This document shows positions 9,795-17,226 of a stretch of 47,429 nucleotides of DNA, in pieces. The notes beneath the pieces were generated by a model. The model searched no databases and was not told the DNA's origin. It saw nothing but the letters and a program-made list of their open reading frames with translations. The stretch is from positions 1-47,429 of the forward strand of contig JAISCR010000125.1 in the NCBI GenBank assembly GCA_031265435.1, written 5' to 3'. How positions within the stretch are numbered: position 1 is the first letter of the stretch; every line of letters begins with the position of its first letter. A program made the translations under genes and the position numbers. Origin of the DNA: Treponema sp. (GTDB taxonomy: Bacteria; Spirochaetota; Spirochaetia; Treponematales; Breznakiellaceae).

Positions 9795-9810
9795 CCCACC
9801 TTTCGGTGGG
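9795..9810 (-). other. GC hairpin with GAAA tetraloop in permease leader
   Basis: On the minus-strand transcript the sequence is CCCACC-GAAA-GGTGGG, a six-pair GC stem closed by a GNRA tetraloop, which is very stable in RNA. The surrounding bases (AGCTCC before, TTCTTGGGC after) could extend it. It may be part of a leader RNA. It also resembles the subterminal hairpins of IS200/IS605-type element ends, so a relic of such an element is an alternative. Confidence 0.6.
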
Positions 9811-9917
9811 GGAGCTTCAGGGCGAAGAGGTTCATTATGTGCATAATCGTCAACACCGCGGGATAATGCCCGGGATCCGCCTCCTTCAATTCCAAAAATT
9901 CGGTCTTTATAAACCTA

Positions 9918-9932
9918 TAACTTATAAAGTTA
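9918..9932. promoter_or_regulatory. Palindrome TAACTTnnnAAGTTA, permease operon
   Basis: Perfect six-base arms TAACTT and AAGTTA are separated by three bases. The site begins about 11 bases downstream of the -10 box of the minus-strand promoter at 9944-9973, a position where a bound repressor would block initiation. An identical-arm site lies at 10732-10746. The adjacent Rrf2-family gene is the obvious candidate for the protein that binds it. Confidence 0.8.
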
Positions 9933-9943
9933 CAATTTCGGTC

Positions 9944-9973
9944 AGTATACACACATTATAACGGGGTTGTCAA
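9944..9973 (-). promoter_or_regulatory. Sigma-70 promoter of permease/sugar operon
   Basis: On the minus strand TTGACA (9968-9973) and TATACT (9944-9949) are separated by 18 bases. The -35 is perfect and the -10 matches five of six. It faces the permease gene and starts about 43 bases after the rrf2-like stop codon, so the operon need not depend on read-through from the regulator gene. Confidence 0.75.
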
Positions 9974-10015
9974 CTCTTTTTTTTAATTTTTTTTTAAATT
10001 TCGCAGAAACAGGGG

Positions 10016-10465
10016 TCAGGCTGCGGCTTCGTTTCCGAATTTTACCACCGAATCAATAATATCGCTGAGGCGGATACGGGCAAGTTCGTTTTCTACCTTT
10101 TTTTCAACCACGGCGAGCTTTTTCTTCAATATAATATTTATTTTTGATCCCACGGGACAGGTGGGGCTGGTTTTGTCGTGAAGCTTAAAAATATTGTCTT
10201 TCGGGGTCTTTACCGCAAGGTAAATATCCCTGAGGCTTATGTCCCGGGGTTTTCTGCTCAAAAAGGCCCCGGTTACACCCGGTCTGACGATCAGCAGCCC
10301 GGATTTTTTCAGAAGTCCCATGATACGCCTGATCACCACAGGATTCGTATTTACACTAAGGGCAACATGCCTGGCGCTCACCTTGTCCCTTCCCTGATTC
10401 TTGCCGTCCAGGGCAAAAATAAGCAGTGTATGAATCGCAACCGCGAACCTGGTCGAATTTTTCAT
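10016..10465 (-). CDS. Rrf2-family transcriptional regulator
   Basis: A 149-residue protein with the Rrf2 layout: N-terminal winged helix (STRFAVAIHTLLIFALDG, then VSARHVALSVNTNPVVIRRI as the recognition region) and a dimerisation helix at the C-terminus. Only one cysteine (in SPTCPVG) lies in the sensing region, so the three-cysteine iron-sulfur site of IscR and NsrR is absent; it is nearer to the YwnA/YwgB-like subgroup. The start is supported by GAGGAG six bases before the ATG. Two identical palindromes flank the gene, one at each neighbouring promoter, which makes it the likely regulator of both the permease operon and the NTF2-like gene. The inducer is unknown. Confidence 0.88.
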   Translation of the reverse strand: MKNSTRFAVAIHTLLIFALDGKNQGRDKVSARHVALSVNTNPVVIRRIMGLLKKSGLLIVRPGVTGAFLSRKPRDISLRDIYLAVKTPKDNIFKLHDKTSPTCPVGSKINIILKKKLAVVEKKVENELARIRLSDIIDSVVKFGNEAAA

Positions 10466-10596
10466 AATATCTCCTCATTGCTTGAGGCCCTTCCCAAAAC
10501 GTCTGATTTGAAAAAGCCCCGCTATTTGTCCGGTTCGGAAATTCCCCGTTCCGGCGGTATACGCGGGAAGCTCTGAAACCGAAATCCCCAAAATCT

Positions 10597-10626
10597 ATTA
10601 TAACGCAAATCACCGGGTCAAAACAA
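10597..10626 (-). promoter_or_regulatory. Probable promoter of the rrf2-like gene
   Basis: A perfect TATAAT occurs on the minus strand at 10597-10602, with TTGTTT 18 bases upstream (10621-10626). It would give a leader of about 125 bases. No TAACTTnnnAAGTTA palindrome overlaps it, so autoregulation through that site is not indicated. Confidence 0.55.
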
Positions 10627-10728
10627 TACAAAAACAGGCTTAAACCGGACACAATTCTCCAGAAATCCATGAAACTTGAACTTGTTCCAAAACATAGTTG
10701 GTTTTAAAACAAACTTTTGAAAAATAAC

Positions 10729-10757
10729 TTGTAACTTTTAAAGTTATATATTAAAAT
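10729..10757 (+). promoter_or_regulatory. Promoter of the NTF2-like gene
   Basis: TTGTAA (10729-10734) and TAAAAT (10752-10757) are separated by exactly 17 bases on the plus strand. The palindrome at 10732-10746 fills the space between the two boxes, the classic place for a repressor operator. The predicted transcript starts near 10764. Confidence 0.65.
10732..10746. promoter_or_regulatory. Palindrome TAACTTnnnAAGTTA, NTF2-like gene
   Basis: The arms are identical to those at 9918-9932 with a different three-base centre (TTA instead of ATA). A further half-site TAACTT lies immediately upstream at 10725-10730. It overlaps the -35 box and spacer, so binding would shut off the promoter. Confidence 0.8.
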
Positions 10758-10807
10758 AGATAAAGGTTTTTCAAAACATCTGATTTTGAAAAGGGTTCTC
10801 TTGAAAC

Positions 10808-10823
10808 CCGTCCGGCAGGACGG
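10808..10823. repeat. Shortened palindrome, copy 2
   Basis: CCGTCC-GGCA-GGACGG forms a six-pair hairpin in the leader of the NTF2-like gene. It equals the 22-base palindrome at 5286-5307 with TGCC deleted, keeping the full right arm. Confidence 0.6.
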
Positions 10824-10847
10824 AAAAACTTCTGAAAGGGGGAAATC

Positions 10848-11918
10848 ATGATCGAGCACGTTAAGCGGGAACTGATAAACCGCGAAAACATGGAAAAGAA
10901 ACTTGCGTATACCACGGATTTTGAAAACCAGATGAGTGGTCCGCGCGGCACCATTGACGGTAATTCGCCCGAAGTGCTGTTTATGGACTACGTTTCCAAG
11001 GGAGAGACGGACAGGGCCGCCGCGCTTTTTGACGACACAAAACTGTTTGGCGGCAAATCTGTCGTGGATGAACCCCACGGCCGTTACGAAGGGCTGGACG
11101 AGATCCGCCATTTTGCCGATTCCTGGCTCGGTTTTGCCCTTGCCGAATCCGGCTGGGTAACTCCCCTTGTACAGACCAGGTGTATGGGCCGTTCCCTGAC
11201 TGAAATGATGATCAGCCTGAAAATAAAGGGAACGGGGGGCAAAGTGCTGAAATTCCCCGCCGCGGTAATAGGCGATATCAGGCCGGGCAACAAACTTGAC
11301 GAGCTGAGGGCCTATTACTTTTGCGGATGGCTGCCGGGAATAATACCTTACCGTCCCAGGCAGTGGAAACCGCAGTATGGGGGAATAGCGGATCATGAAA
11401 TGCTCTACGGCGCCCTGAAAGAGTATTTCGACATGATGCATATGAAAAATCGGCCGCTGGAAAAGCTCCTGATGCTTTTTGACAACGACATACGAAGCGG
11501 CGAGTACCGCCCGGACCAGCTCTGTATCCCCTTTAAGGGATATGAAGGCGCAAAAGAGCTGTACTCCAGGCTTTACGGACCCACCCCCCTGTGGAATGTC
11601 CTGAGGGTTGAGCATATAATCGACGATGGTGTCACCGGGGCGGTGGAATGGATCTCCTGTCCGACTCCTCCAGAGGACTGTGCCGAAGAAAAATACGGCC
11701 CATGCCGCTGGGATGTCCATTCCTGGCAGTCAGGATTTGCGGCCTATGAACGGAATCCAAAGAATGGGAAAATCTGGTGTATCCGGATATGCGACTACTA
11801 CGGTTTTGAATATCCCGACAACAGAATCGAAGAGGCCTACATGGGGAACCCTTACCCTTCGGGGCCCTGTGAGTTCAACGAGGAACTGAGAATAGAAAAT
11901 TTACATATCCGGTGGTAA
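10848..11918 (+). CDS. Two-domain NTF2/SnoaL-like protein
   Basis: A 356-residue protein in which two alpha+beta units follow one another, roughly residues 40-175 and 195-345. Each begins with a helix (EVLFMDYVSKGETDRAAALF; GALKEYFDMMHMKNR), followed by a strand pattern and a helix with a conserved 'GR/KGYEGLDEIR' or 'FKGYEGAKELY' segment. This is typical of SnoaL-like members of the NTF2 fold, which act as small enzymes or ligand binders on hydrophobic or aromatic substrates. No catalytic role is assigned. An AAGGGGG site precedes the ATG. No signal peptide. The shared palindrome with the permease operon suggests it works on the same substrate or its aglycone. Confidence 0.65.
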   Translation: MIEHVKRELINRENMEKKLAYTTDFENQMSGPRGTIDGNSPEVLFMDYVSKGETDRAAALFDDTKLFGGKSVVDEPHGRYEGLDEIRHFADSWLGFALAESGWVTPLVQTRCMGRSLTEMMISLKIKGTGGKVLKFPAAVIGDIRPGNKLDELRAYYFCGWLPGIIPYRPRQWKPQYGGIADHEMLYGALKEYFDMMHMKNRPLEKLLMLFDNDIRSGEYRPDQLCIPFKGYEGAKELYSRLYGPTPLWNVLRVEHIIDDGVTGAVEWISCPTPPEDCAEEKYGPCRWDVHSWQSGFAAYERNPKNGKIWCIRICDYYGFEYPDNRIEEAYMGNPYPSGPCEFNEELRIENLHIRW

Positions 11919-12311
11919 TTGGAAATGTCCTTGCCCGGGGACTGTTTTTGGACAAACGCGGCGAATCATTGTCATCATGTCCAGCCCTCGGTGTATGGCC
12001 ACCGTGAGATGCCTCATTTTGAAAATGGTACCGAAAGTACCGTTTCTATCAGGATGCATGTTCACTATAATGGAGTCCTGGCACTTGCAACAGGCGCATA
12101 TACGGAAGACCCTGTTGCTGTACCTGGGTACAGGACAGCAGGATCCCCAAGATAAGCGGAATAAAGCGGACCAACACGGACAAAATCAGAAATTCGGGTC
12201 AAAAAGTCCGTTCTGTCCGTGAGGGTCTGTGCTGGTTGAATTCAAAATAACCACGGCTGGTACCAGTCTACTATCCACTCCCGGCAAAAACGGCTATAAT
12301 AGAAACAAAAT
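11919..12311. other. Intergenic region before the helicase gene
   Basis: No convincing gene is present; short open frames on both strands have no recognisable pattern. An inverted repeat CACGGACA (12174-12181) / TGTCCGTG (12214-12221) could end the upstream transcript, but no T-run follows. A TATAAT box at 12295-12300 lies directly before the helicase ATG. Confidence 0.5.
12295..12300 (+). promoter_or_regulatory. -10 box giving an almost leaderless helicase mRNA
   Basis: A perfect TATAAT ends 11 bases before the helicase ATG. Transcription would start about six bases downstream of the box, leaving a leader of only about five bases. No good -35 is visible and no Shine-Dalgarno site precedes the ATG, which agrees with a leaderless type of start. 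Confidence 0.55.
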
Positions 12312-14018
12312 ATGGAATTTAACGAACTAAATCTGCATCAGGATCTTAAGCGGGGCATTGAAGAGGCCGGATACATCAACTGCATGCCCGTCCAGGAACA
12401 GGTTATAAAACACGCTTTTACAGGTCAGGATCTCTACGTCCAGTCCCAAACCGGAACGGGCAAAACCGCCGCCTTTCTTGTCGTCATCTTTCAGCGGCTC
12501 CTTACGGAAGAAGCCCTCAAGGGAAAGAAGGCCATCATCATGGTGCCCACCAGGGAACTGGCGGTTCAGGTTGAAGAAGAGGCAAAAGCGCTGGGGAAGC
12601 ATCTTCCCTTCAAAATAGGCAGCTTTTACGGCGGCGTGGGTTATGCCCAGCAGCAGCAGCTTCTCCGGGAAAATGTTCAGATCCTTGTCGGTACACCCGG
12701 CCGGGTTCTGGATTTGAACAAATCGGGACTTATGAACCTGATGGATCTTGCCTTTCTCATCCTTGATGAAGCGGACCGGATGTTCGACATGGGTTTCTAT
12801 CCGGATCTCCGCAAGCTTATCAAGGTGGTGCCTCCGGCAGACAGACGGCAGACCATGCTCTTCAGCGCCACCCTCAATGCCTGGGTAAAGAATCTGGCCT
12901 GGGAGTACACCAAAGACCCTTTTGAAATCGAGATTGAGCCGGAAACGGTTACGGTGGACGAGGTGGAACAGGTTCTCTACCATGTTCCCTCGGGTGAAAA
13001 AATGCGTATCCTTCTCGGTATCCTGCAGCAGGAAAAGCCCGAAAGCGCTATCATCTTCTGTAATACCAAAAGGTACACGGAAATTGTGGCAAAACGGCTC
13101 CGTATGAACGGGATAGATGCGGAATTCATCATCGGCGACCTTCCCCAGAAGCAGCGGCTGAGGATCATTGACGATGTCAAGGCAGGAAAAACCCGTTTCC
13201 TGGTGGCTACCGATGTGGCGGCGCGGGGGCTGGATATTGAGGGGCTTGCCCTGGTCGTCAACTACGATCTTCCGGTGGAAGCCGAAAACTATGTACACCG
13301 TATCGGCCGTACCGCCAGGGCGGGGAAAACCGGCAAGGCAATAACCCTGGCCAGCGAACAGGATGTCTACGAGCTCCCCGATATAGAAAAATACATCGGC
13401 AAGAAGATCCCGGCCCTGATTTCGGGGAAAGATCTGCAGGGTGAAGACAAGAGCGAGGGACAACGGGTATGGACTGAATTTGCCGGTTTCGGCCGGGACG
13501 ACAGGGGCAGGGACCGTGGAAGGCGGGACAGAGAGCCTGTCCGCCGGGAAAGGTACGGTGAAAGAGACCGGCCGCCGAAGGCACGGGGCGAAAACCGCAG
13601 GCCGCGGCGGGAAGAAAAACGCCCTGCCGGGCAGGAGATCGAAGACCTCGCGGGCTTGAGCTTTGAAGAACGCATGGCCCGTTACAGGCAAAAATACGGC
13701 GGAAAAGCAGGCGGACAAGGCCCGGGTCAGGCGGCTTCAACGCATGGTTCCCCGGCAGATGAGAAGCGCAGGGAGAAAAAGCGCGGACGGAAGCCGCCGC
13801 AGAGCCGCGGCGAGGCGGATACTCCCCGGCGGAACAGGCCGCAGGGCCGCAACGAAACGGAAACGAAGGCTCCCAAAAAAAGAAGATCCGGCGGCAAAGC
13901 CGAAGACAGGGCTGGCAGTAAAACTGCTGTCAGAGAGGAAGTCAAGACTTCCGCTCCCGGCAAAAAAGAAAAGAAGGGTCTCTTCGGAGCATTGCTGGGA
14001 CTCTTAAAAAAGAAATAA
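12312..14018 (+). CDS. DEAD-box ATP-dependent RNA helicase
   Basis: A 568-residue protein with all DEAD-box motifs in order: Q-motif glutamine near 28, QTGTGKT at 46-52, PTRELAVQ, TPGRVLD, LDEADRMFDMGF with DEAD near 153, SAT, IIFCNTKRY, VATDVAARGLDIEG and HRIGRTARAGK. The core ends near residue 375. The remaining 190 residues are rich in Arg, Lys and Gly, a disordered RNA-binding tail as in RhlE/CsdA-type enzymes. It probably unwinds short RNA duplexes in ribosome assembly or mRNA turnover. It is followed 23 bases later by an ABC-F gene, probably on one transcript. The start has no Shine-Dalgarno site. Confidence 0.95.
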   Translation: MEFNELNLHQDLKRGIEEAGYINCMPVQEQVIKHAFTGQDLYVQSQTGTGKTAAFLVVIFQRLLTEEALKGKKAIIMVPTRELAVQVEEEAKALGKHLPFKIGSFYGGVGYAQQQQLLRENVQILVGTPGRVLDLNKSGLMNLMDLAFLILDEADRMFDMGFYPDLRKLIKVVPPADRRQTMLFSATLNAWVKNLAWEYTKDPFEIEIEPETVTVDEVEQVLYHVPSGEKMRILLGILQQEKPESAIIFCNTKRYTEIVAKRLRMNGIDAEFIIGDLPQKQRLRIIDDVKAGKTRFLVATDVAARGLDIEGLALVVNYDLPVEAENYVHRIGRTARAGKTGKAITLASEQDVYELPDIEKYIGKKIPALISGKDLQGEDKSEGQRVWTEFAGFGRDDRGRDRGRRDREPVRRERYGERDRPPKARGENRRPRREEKRPAGQEIEDLAGLSFEERMARYRQKYGGKAGGQGPGQAASTHGSPADEKRREKKRGRKPPQSRGEADTPRRNRPQGRNETETKAPKKRRSGGKAEDRAGSKTAVREEVKTSAPGKKEKKGLFGALLGLLKKK

Positions 14019-14041
14019 TTTTACGACAGGGTTATGTATTC

Positions 14042-15754
14042 ATGATTACAGTAAGCGATTTAAGCCTCTCTTACGGAGAGCGTGTTCTGTTCAAAGATGT
14101 CAATTTGAAATTCACTTCCGGAAACTGTTACGGCATCATCGGCGCCAACGGAGCCGGAAAATCCACCTTTCTCAAGATCCTCTCCGGCGAAACCGAATAT
14201 GACAGGGGAGAAATTTCCATCAGTACCAATGAGCGCATTGCGGTGCTCAAACAGGATCACTTTGCCTTTGAGGAATACCCGGTACTGGAAACCGTGATAA
14301 TGGGTTATCCCAAACTGTACGGCATACAGAAGGAACGGGACTCCGTCTACGCCAAAGAGGACTTCACCGAAGAAGACGGCATGAAGGCAAGCGAACTTGA
14401 GGCCGATTTTGCAGAATTGGGCGGCTGGGAAGCTGAAGCACAGGCAAGCAGACTCCTCTCCGGGCTGGGCCTTGATGAGGAAGATCACGGCAAAATGATG
14501 GGCGAACTGGACGAATCAAAGAAGGTGAGGGTGCTTCTCGCGCAGGCCCTCTTCGGCAATCCCGACATCCTCCTGCTTGACGAGCCCACCAACGGTCTTG
14601 ATCTTGAATCCATTTCATGGCTGGAAGAATTTCTCATTGATTTTCCCAACACTGTTATTGTTGTTTCACACGACAGGCACTTTCTCAATTCGGTATGTAC
14701 CGTGATCTGCGACATTGACTTTGGCAGAATTACTGCGTATTCGGGAAACTACGACTTCTGGTACCAGATGAGCCAGATGCTCCAGAGGCAGGCCAAGGAA
14801 CAGCTTAAAAAACGGGAAGAAAAGGCACGGGAATTAAAGGAATTTATCCAGCGTTTTGCAAGCAATGCCAGCAAGAGCCGCCAGGCCACCAGCCGGAAAA
14901 AAGTCCTTGAAAAACTGGATCTTGAAAACCTTACGGTTACCAGCCGTAAATTTCCCTATGCGGGCTTCAAGCCAGAAAGGGAGATCGGCAACAATGTACT
15001 GCGCGTGGAGAAACTTTGCGCGTCTTCCGGTGAAGCGGAAGTGCTGCGGGATTTTTCGTTCCTTGTAAACAAGGGAGAAAAAATCGCCTTTGTGGGGGCG
15101 GAACACGCCGCCAAGACTGCCCTCTTCGATATAATTGCGGGGGTAAAAAAACAGGAAGCCGGGGATTTTTACTGGGGCCAGACCATCAGTGTTTCCTACT
15201 TCCCCAAGGATAATTCTTCTTTCTTCGGTTCGGATCTGTCAATCACCGAATGGCTCCGCCAGTATTCCCCGGATCAGGACGAAACCTATGTGCGCAGTTT
15301 TCTGGGGCGTATGCTTTTTTCCGGTGACGAGGCCCTGAAACCGGTAAATGTCCTGTCCGGAGGCGAAAAAGTCCGCTGCATGCTCTCAAAACTCATGCTT
15401 TCCGGAGCAAATATACTCATCCTGGATGAACCTACAAACCATCTGGATCTGGAGGCGATCACGGCGCTCAACGAAGGGCTTATAGCCTTTCCGGGGGTGC
15501 TTCTCTTCAATTCACACGATCATGAATTTATCACCTCAATTGCGAACCGCATCATCGAAATTCTCCCGCCGGGCGGCCCGGATTCCTGCATTGACCGCAT
15601 GATGCCCTTTGACGACTATCTGGCGGATGAACAGGTCAAAACCATTCGTTCCGAAGCCTATCGTCATGCACAAACCGCCGAAGGCGGCGCCGTTTCGTCA
15701 ACTTCCTTGCGTGCATGGCCCGAAGGGACACACGCGGAACGGCTGAAAATTTAA
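14042..15754 (+). CDS. ABC-F family ATPase with one degenerate ATP site
   Basis: A soluble 570-residue protein with two ABC domains and no membrane segments, as in EttA/Uup/YkpA-type ABC-F translation factors. Domain 1 has an intact Walker A (GANGAGKST, 34-42) and Walker B (ILLLDEPTNGLD) but its signature is ELDESKK instead of LSGGQ. Domain 2 has a degenerate Walker A (GAEHAAKTA, about 353) but an intact LSGGE signature (about 438) and ILILDEPTNHLD. Both switch histidines remain (VVSHD, FNSHD). A charged helical linker (about 250-295) joins the domains. ABC-F proteins bind the ribosomal E site and act on stalled or initiating ribosomes. It ends five bases from a convergent gene. Confidence 0.9.
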   Translation: MITVSDLSLSYGERVLFKDVNLKFTSGNCYGIIGANGAGKSTFLKILSGETEYDRGEISISTNERIAVLKQDHFAFEEYPVLETVIMGYPKLYGIQKERDSVYAKEDFTEEDGMKASELEADFAELGGWEAEAQASRLLSGLGLDEEDHGKMMGELDESKKVRVLLAQALFGNPDILLLDEPTNGLDLESISWLEEFLIDFPNTVIVVSHDRHFLNSVCTVICDIDFGRITAYSGNYDFWYQMSQMLQRQAKEQLKKREEKARELKEFIQRFASNASKSRQATSRKKVLEKLDLENLTVTSRKFPYAGFKPEREIGNNVLRVEKLCASSGEAEVLRDFSFLVNKGEKIAFVGAEHAAKTALFDIIAGVKKQEAGDFYWGQTISVSYFPKDNSSFFGSDLSITEWLRQYSPDQDETYVRSFLGRMLFSGDEALKPVNVLSGGEKVRCMLSKLMLSGANILILDEPTNHLDLEAITALNEGLIAFPGVLLFNSHDHEFITSIANRIIEILPPGGPDSCIDRMMPFDDYLADEQVKTIRSEAYRHAQTAEGGAVSSTSLRAWPEGTHAERLKI

Positions 15755-15759
15755 CGGTG

Positions 15760-17226
15760 TTATTGAATATTAAAATAATACCGCTCCAGATATGCTATCC
15801 GCCGTTTTGCGTCGTTATAACGCCGGCTCTGCGGATACTCATTGACAAGCTTTCTGTAACATTCAACGGAACGCTTAATGTCCCTGGCGGGGCTGTTGGC
15901 TTCATAAAACTGACCGTAAAGCCACCAGGTCTCATCAGTCCCCGGAGGATAGCGTCTGTAAAATTCATCCAGCACGGCGATTGCTGAAGCGGTTTTCCCC
16001 GCTTCAAACTCCTCCCGGGCGCGGGAGATTAACTGTTCAGGCTCCGCATTGAGGGGAATACCCGCCCCTTCACTCTCTCCGTCCCCGGCCTCCGCCGCGG
16101 AAAGTTCAGGCTGCCGTCCCGCTGGAACAGGGGTCGGGGGAACAGGAGCCGCGGGAACAGTTTCATTGACAGGCGGCGCTTCCGCAGGCGGAGACGCGGT
16201 TTTAACACCGGTAGAAATACTGTCGATTTCGGGCCAGCGGGGATTGGCGACTACCCTGCCCCGGTCAAGCGCCTCAGAAGGGCCTCCGCCCCGGGACGGC
16301 TCGCCGACGATCACCTGCACATGATCGTTTATGATATAGTCCCGGATAAAATCCTGACGGTAAAATTTCAGCCCATAGGTACCCGGCTTTTCGGCCCGGA
16401 AAATAAAACTCTGTCCCTCAGGATCGAGCCGCCGTGAATCGTAGCTTATACCGGATCTTCCCGCCAGTTCTCCCAGGTAAACCCAGCCGGTTCCCCGAAA
16501 CGGCACTTCAACAAGCTGCCCCGCCGTTGCCCGGACTATCCGGGAATACTCAATGGCCGTTTCCGCGGGTACAGGACTCATCTCTTCCCGGGGCAGCGCC
16601 GGGGCTTCGGGAACAGGTTCCGTCTCAGGCTCTTCCCGGACAATACGAAGCGGGGGCTCCTCTTCGGCAGGCCGCAGCCGCCTGGGATCCGCCGGGGGCG
16701 GCCTTCTTTCCGTGTCTGCCGTCTCTGCCGTCTCTGCCGTGCCTTCGGCGGGGGAAGGACCGGCCTGCGCGGTGCTTTCCGGAAGCTCCGGTTCGGACGG
16801 CGGCGGAACGGCAGGAGGAAGGGGAGGAGAAGCGGGTTCAGGCACGGAAGCGGAAACAGCGGCCTCGGGCGGAGCTTCCTCCGGGCCGCCGGCTTCGGCC
16901 AGATCGATAAGAGGTTCAGGCACGGAGACGAAAGGTTCGGGGTTTTCAGGTTCTCCGGGAACTTCAACAACGGAAGGCTCTTCTTCCTGCTCTGCGGCCT
17001 GCGGGGCAACAGGTTCTTCGGGCTGTTTTTCCACGGGCGGAGCGCCAGATTCCTCGGACTGTTTTTCCGCGGGGGGAGAGGGAGCTTCAAGCTCCGTAAC
17101 TGTCTCAGGCGGCGGATCTTCGGTTTTCGGCAGACCTTTACAGGAAAAAATCAGGAAAGAACAGAAAAATACGAGTATGGTGCAACGGCCCCAAAACCCG
17201 GAACATCCTCCATCTGATCTATTCAT
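15760..17226 (-). CDS. TPR lipoprotein with long Pro/Glu-rich region
   Basis: A 488-residue precursor. The N-terminus has a hydrophobic segment ending in LIFSCKG, a spirochaete-type lipobox, so the mature protein should be a lipid-anchored envelope protein beginning at Cys. Residues about 35-230 are a low-complexity run of Pro, Glu, Ala and Val. The middle (about 235-330) is a beta-rich domain. The last about 100 residues form TPR-like helices (EEFEAGKTASAIAVLDEFYR; CYRKLVNEYPQSRRYNDAKR) similar to BamD/YbgF-type repeats. It overlaps the upstream membrane-protein gene by four bases, so they are translationally coupled. It may link the outer envelope to periplasmic partners; the exact role is unknown. 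Confidence 0.8.
   Translation of the reverse strand: MNRSDGGCSGFWGRCTILVFFCSFLIFSCKGLPKTEDPPPETVTELEAPSPPAEKQSEESGAPPVEKQPEEPVAPQAAEQEEEPSVVEVPGEPENPEPFVSVPEPLIDLAEAGGPEEAPPEAAVSASVPEPASPPLPPAVPPPSEPELPESTAQAGPSPAEGTAETAETADTERRPPPADPRRLRPAEEEPPLRIVREEPETEPVPEAPALPREEMSPVPAETAIEYSRIVRATAGQLVEVPFRGTGWVYLGELAGRSGISYDSRRLDPEGQSFIFRAEKPGTYGLKFYRQDFIRDYIINDHVQVIVGEPSRGGGPSEALDRGRVVANPRWPEIDSISTGVKTASPPAEAPPVNETVPAAPVPPTPVPAGRQPELSAAEAGDGESEGAGIPLNAEPEQLISRAREEFEAGKTASAIAVLDEFYRRYPPGTDETWWLYGQFYEANSPARDIKRSVECYRKLVNEYPQSRRYNDAKRRIAYLERYYFNIQ

Larger units (their letters stand above)
9640..10015 (-). promoter_or_regulatory. Leader and control region of the permease operon
   Basis: This 376-base stretch holds, from the rrf2-like gene downward: a promoter (9944-9973), a palindrome (9918-9932), a second palindrome ATTATGTGCATAAT (9834-9847), and a GNRA-capped hairpin (9795-9810). 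No credible gene is present. The distance from the predicted start of transcription to the permease ATG is near 300 bases, long for a simple operon, so RNA-level control is possible. Confidence 0.6.
10466..10847. promoter_or_regulatory. Divergent control region, rrf2-like / NTF2-like genes
   Basis: The 382-base region carries the rrf2-like promoter (minus), the NTF2-like gene promoter with its palindrome (plus), a shortened copy of the 5286 palindrome, and two related 26-base segments at 10491-10516 and 10768-10793 (21 of 26 identical), one in each predicted leader. The second of these is itself an inverted repeat, TTTTCAAAA at 10768-10776 and TTTTGAAAA at 10784-10792. No gene is evident. Confidence 0.65.

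Noticed and set aside
9743-9952. 69-codon frame in the permease leader as a leader peptide
   Set aside because: It starts at the promoter region upstream of a useful ribosome site, and its sequence shows no run of a regulatory amino acid.
10016-10465. IscR/NsrR-type iron-sulfur sensing by the Rrf2-family protein
   Set aside because: The three clustered cysteines are absent; only one cysteine is present in that region.
11919-12222. Short overlapping frames after the NTF2-like gene
   Set aside because: No ribosome site, no family pattern, and both strands are equally open.
12327-13718. 463-codon open frame opposite the helicase gene
   Set aside because: Shadow frame; the plus strand has all helicase motifs.
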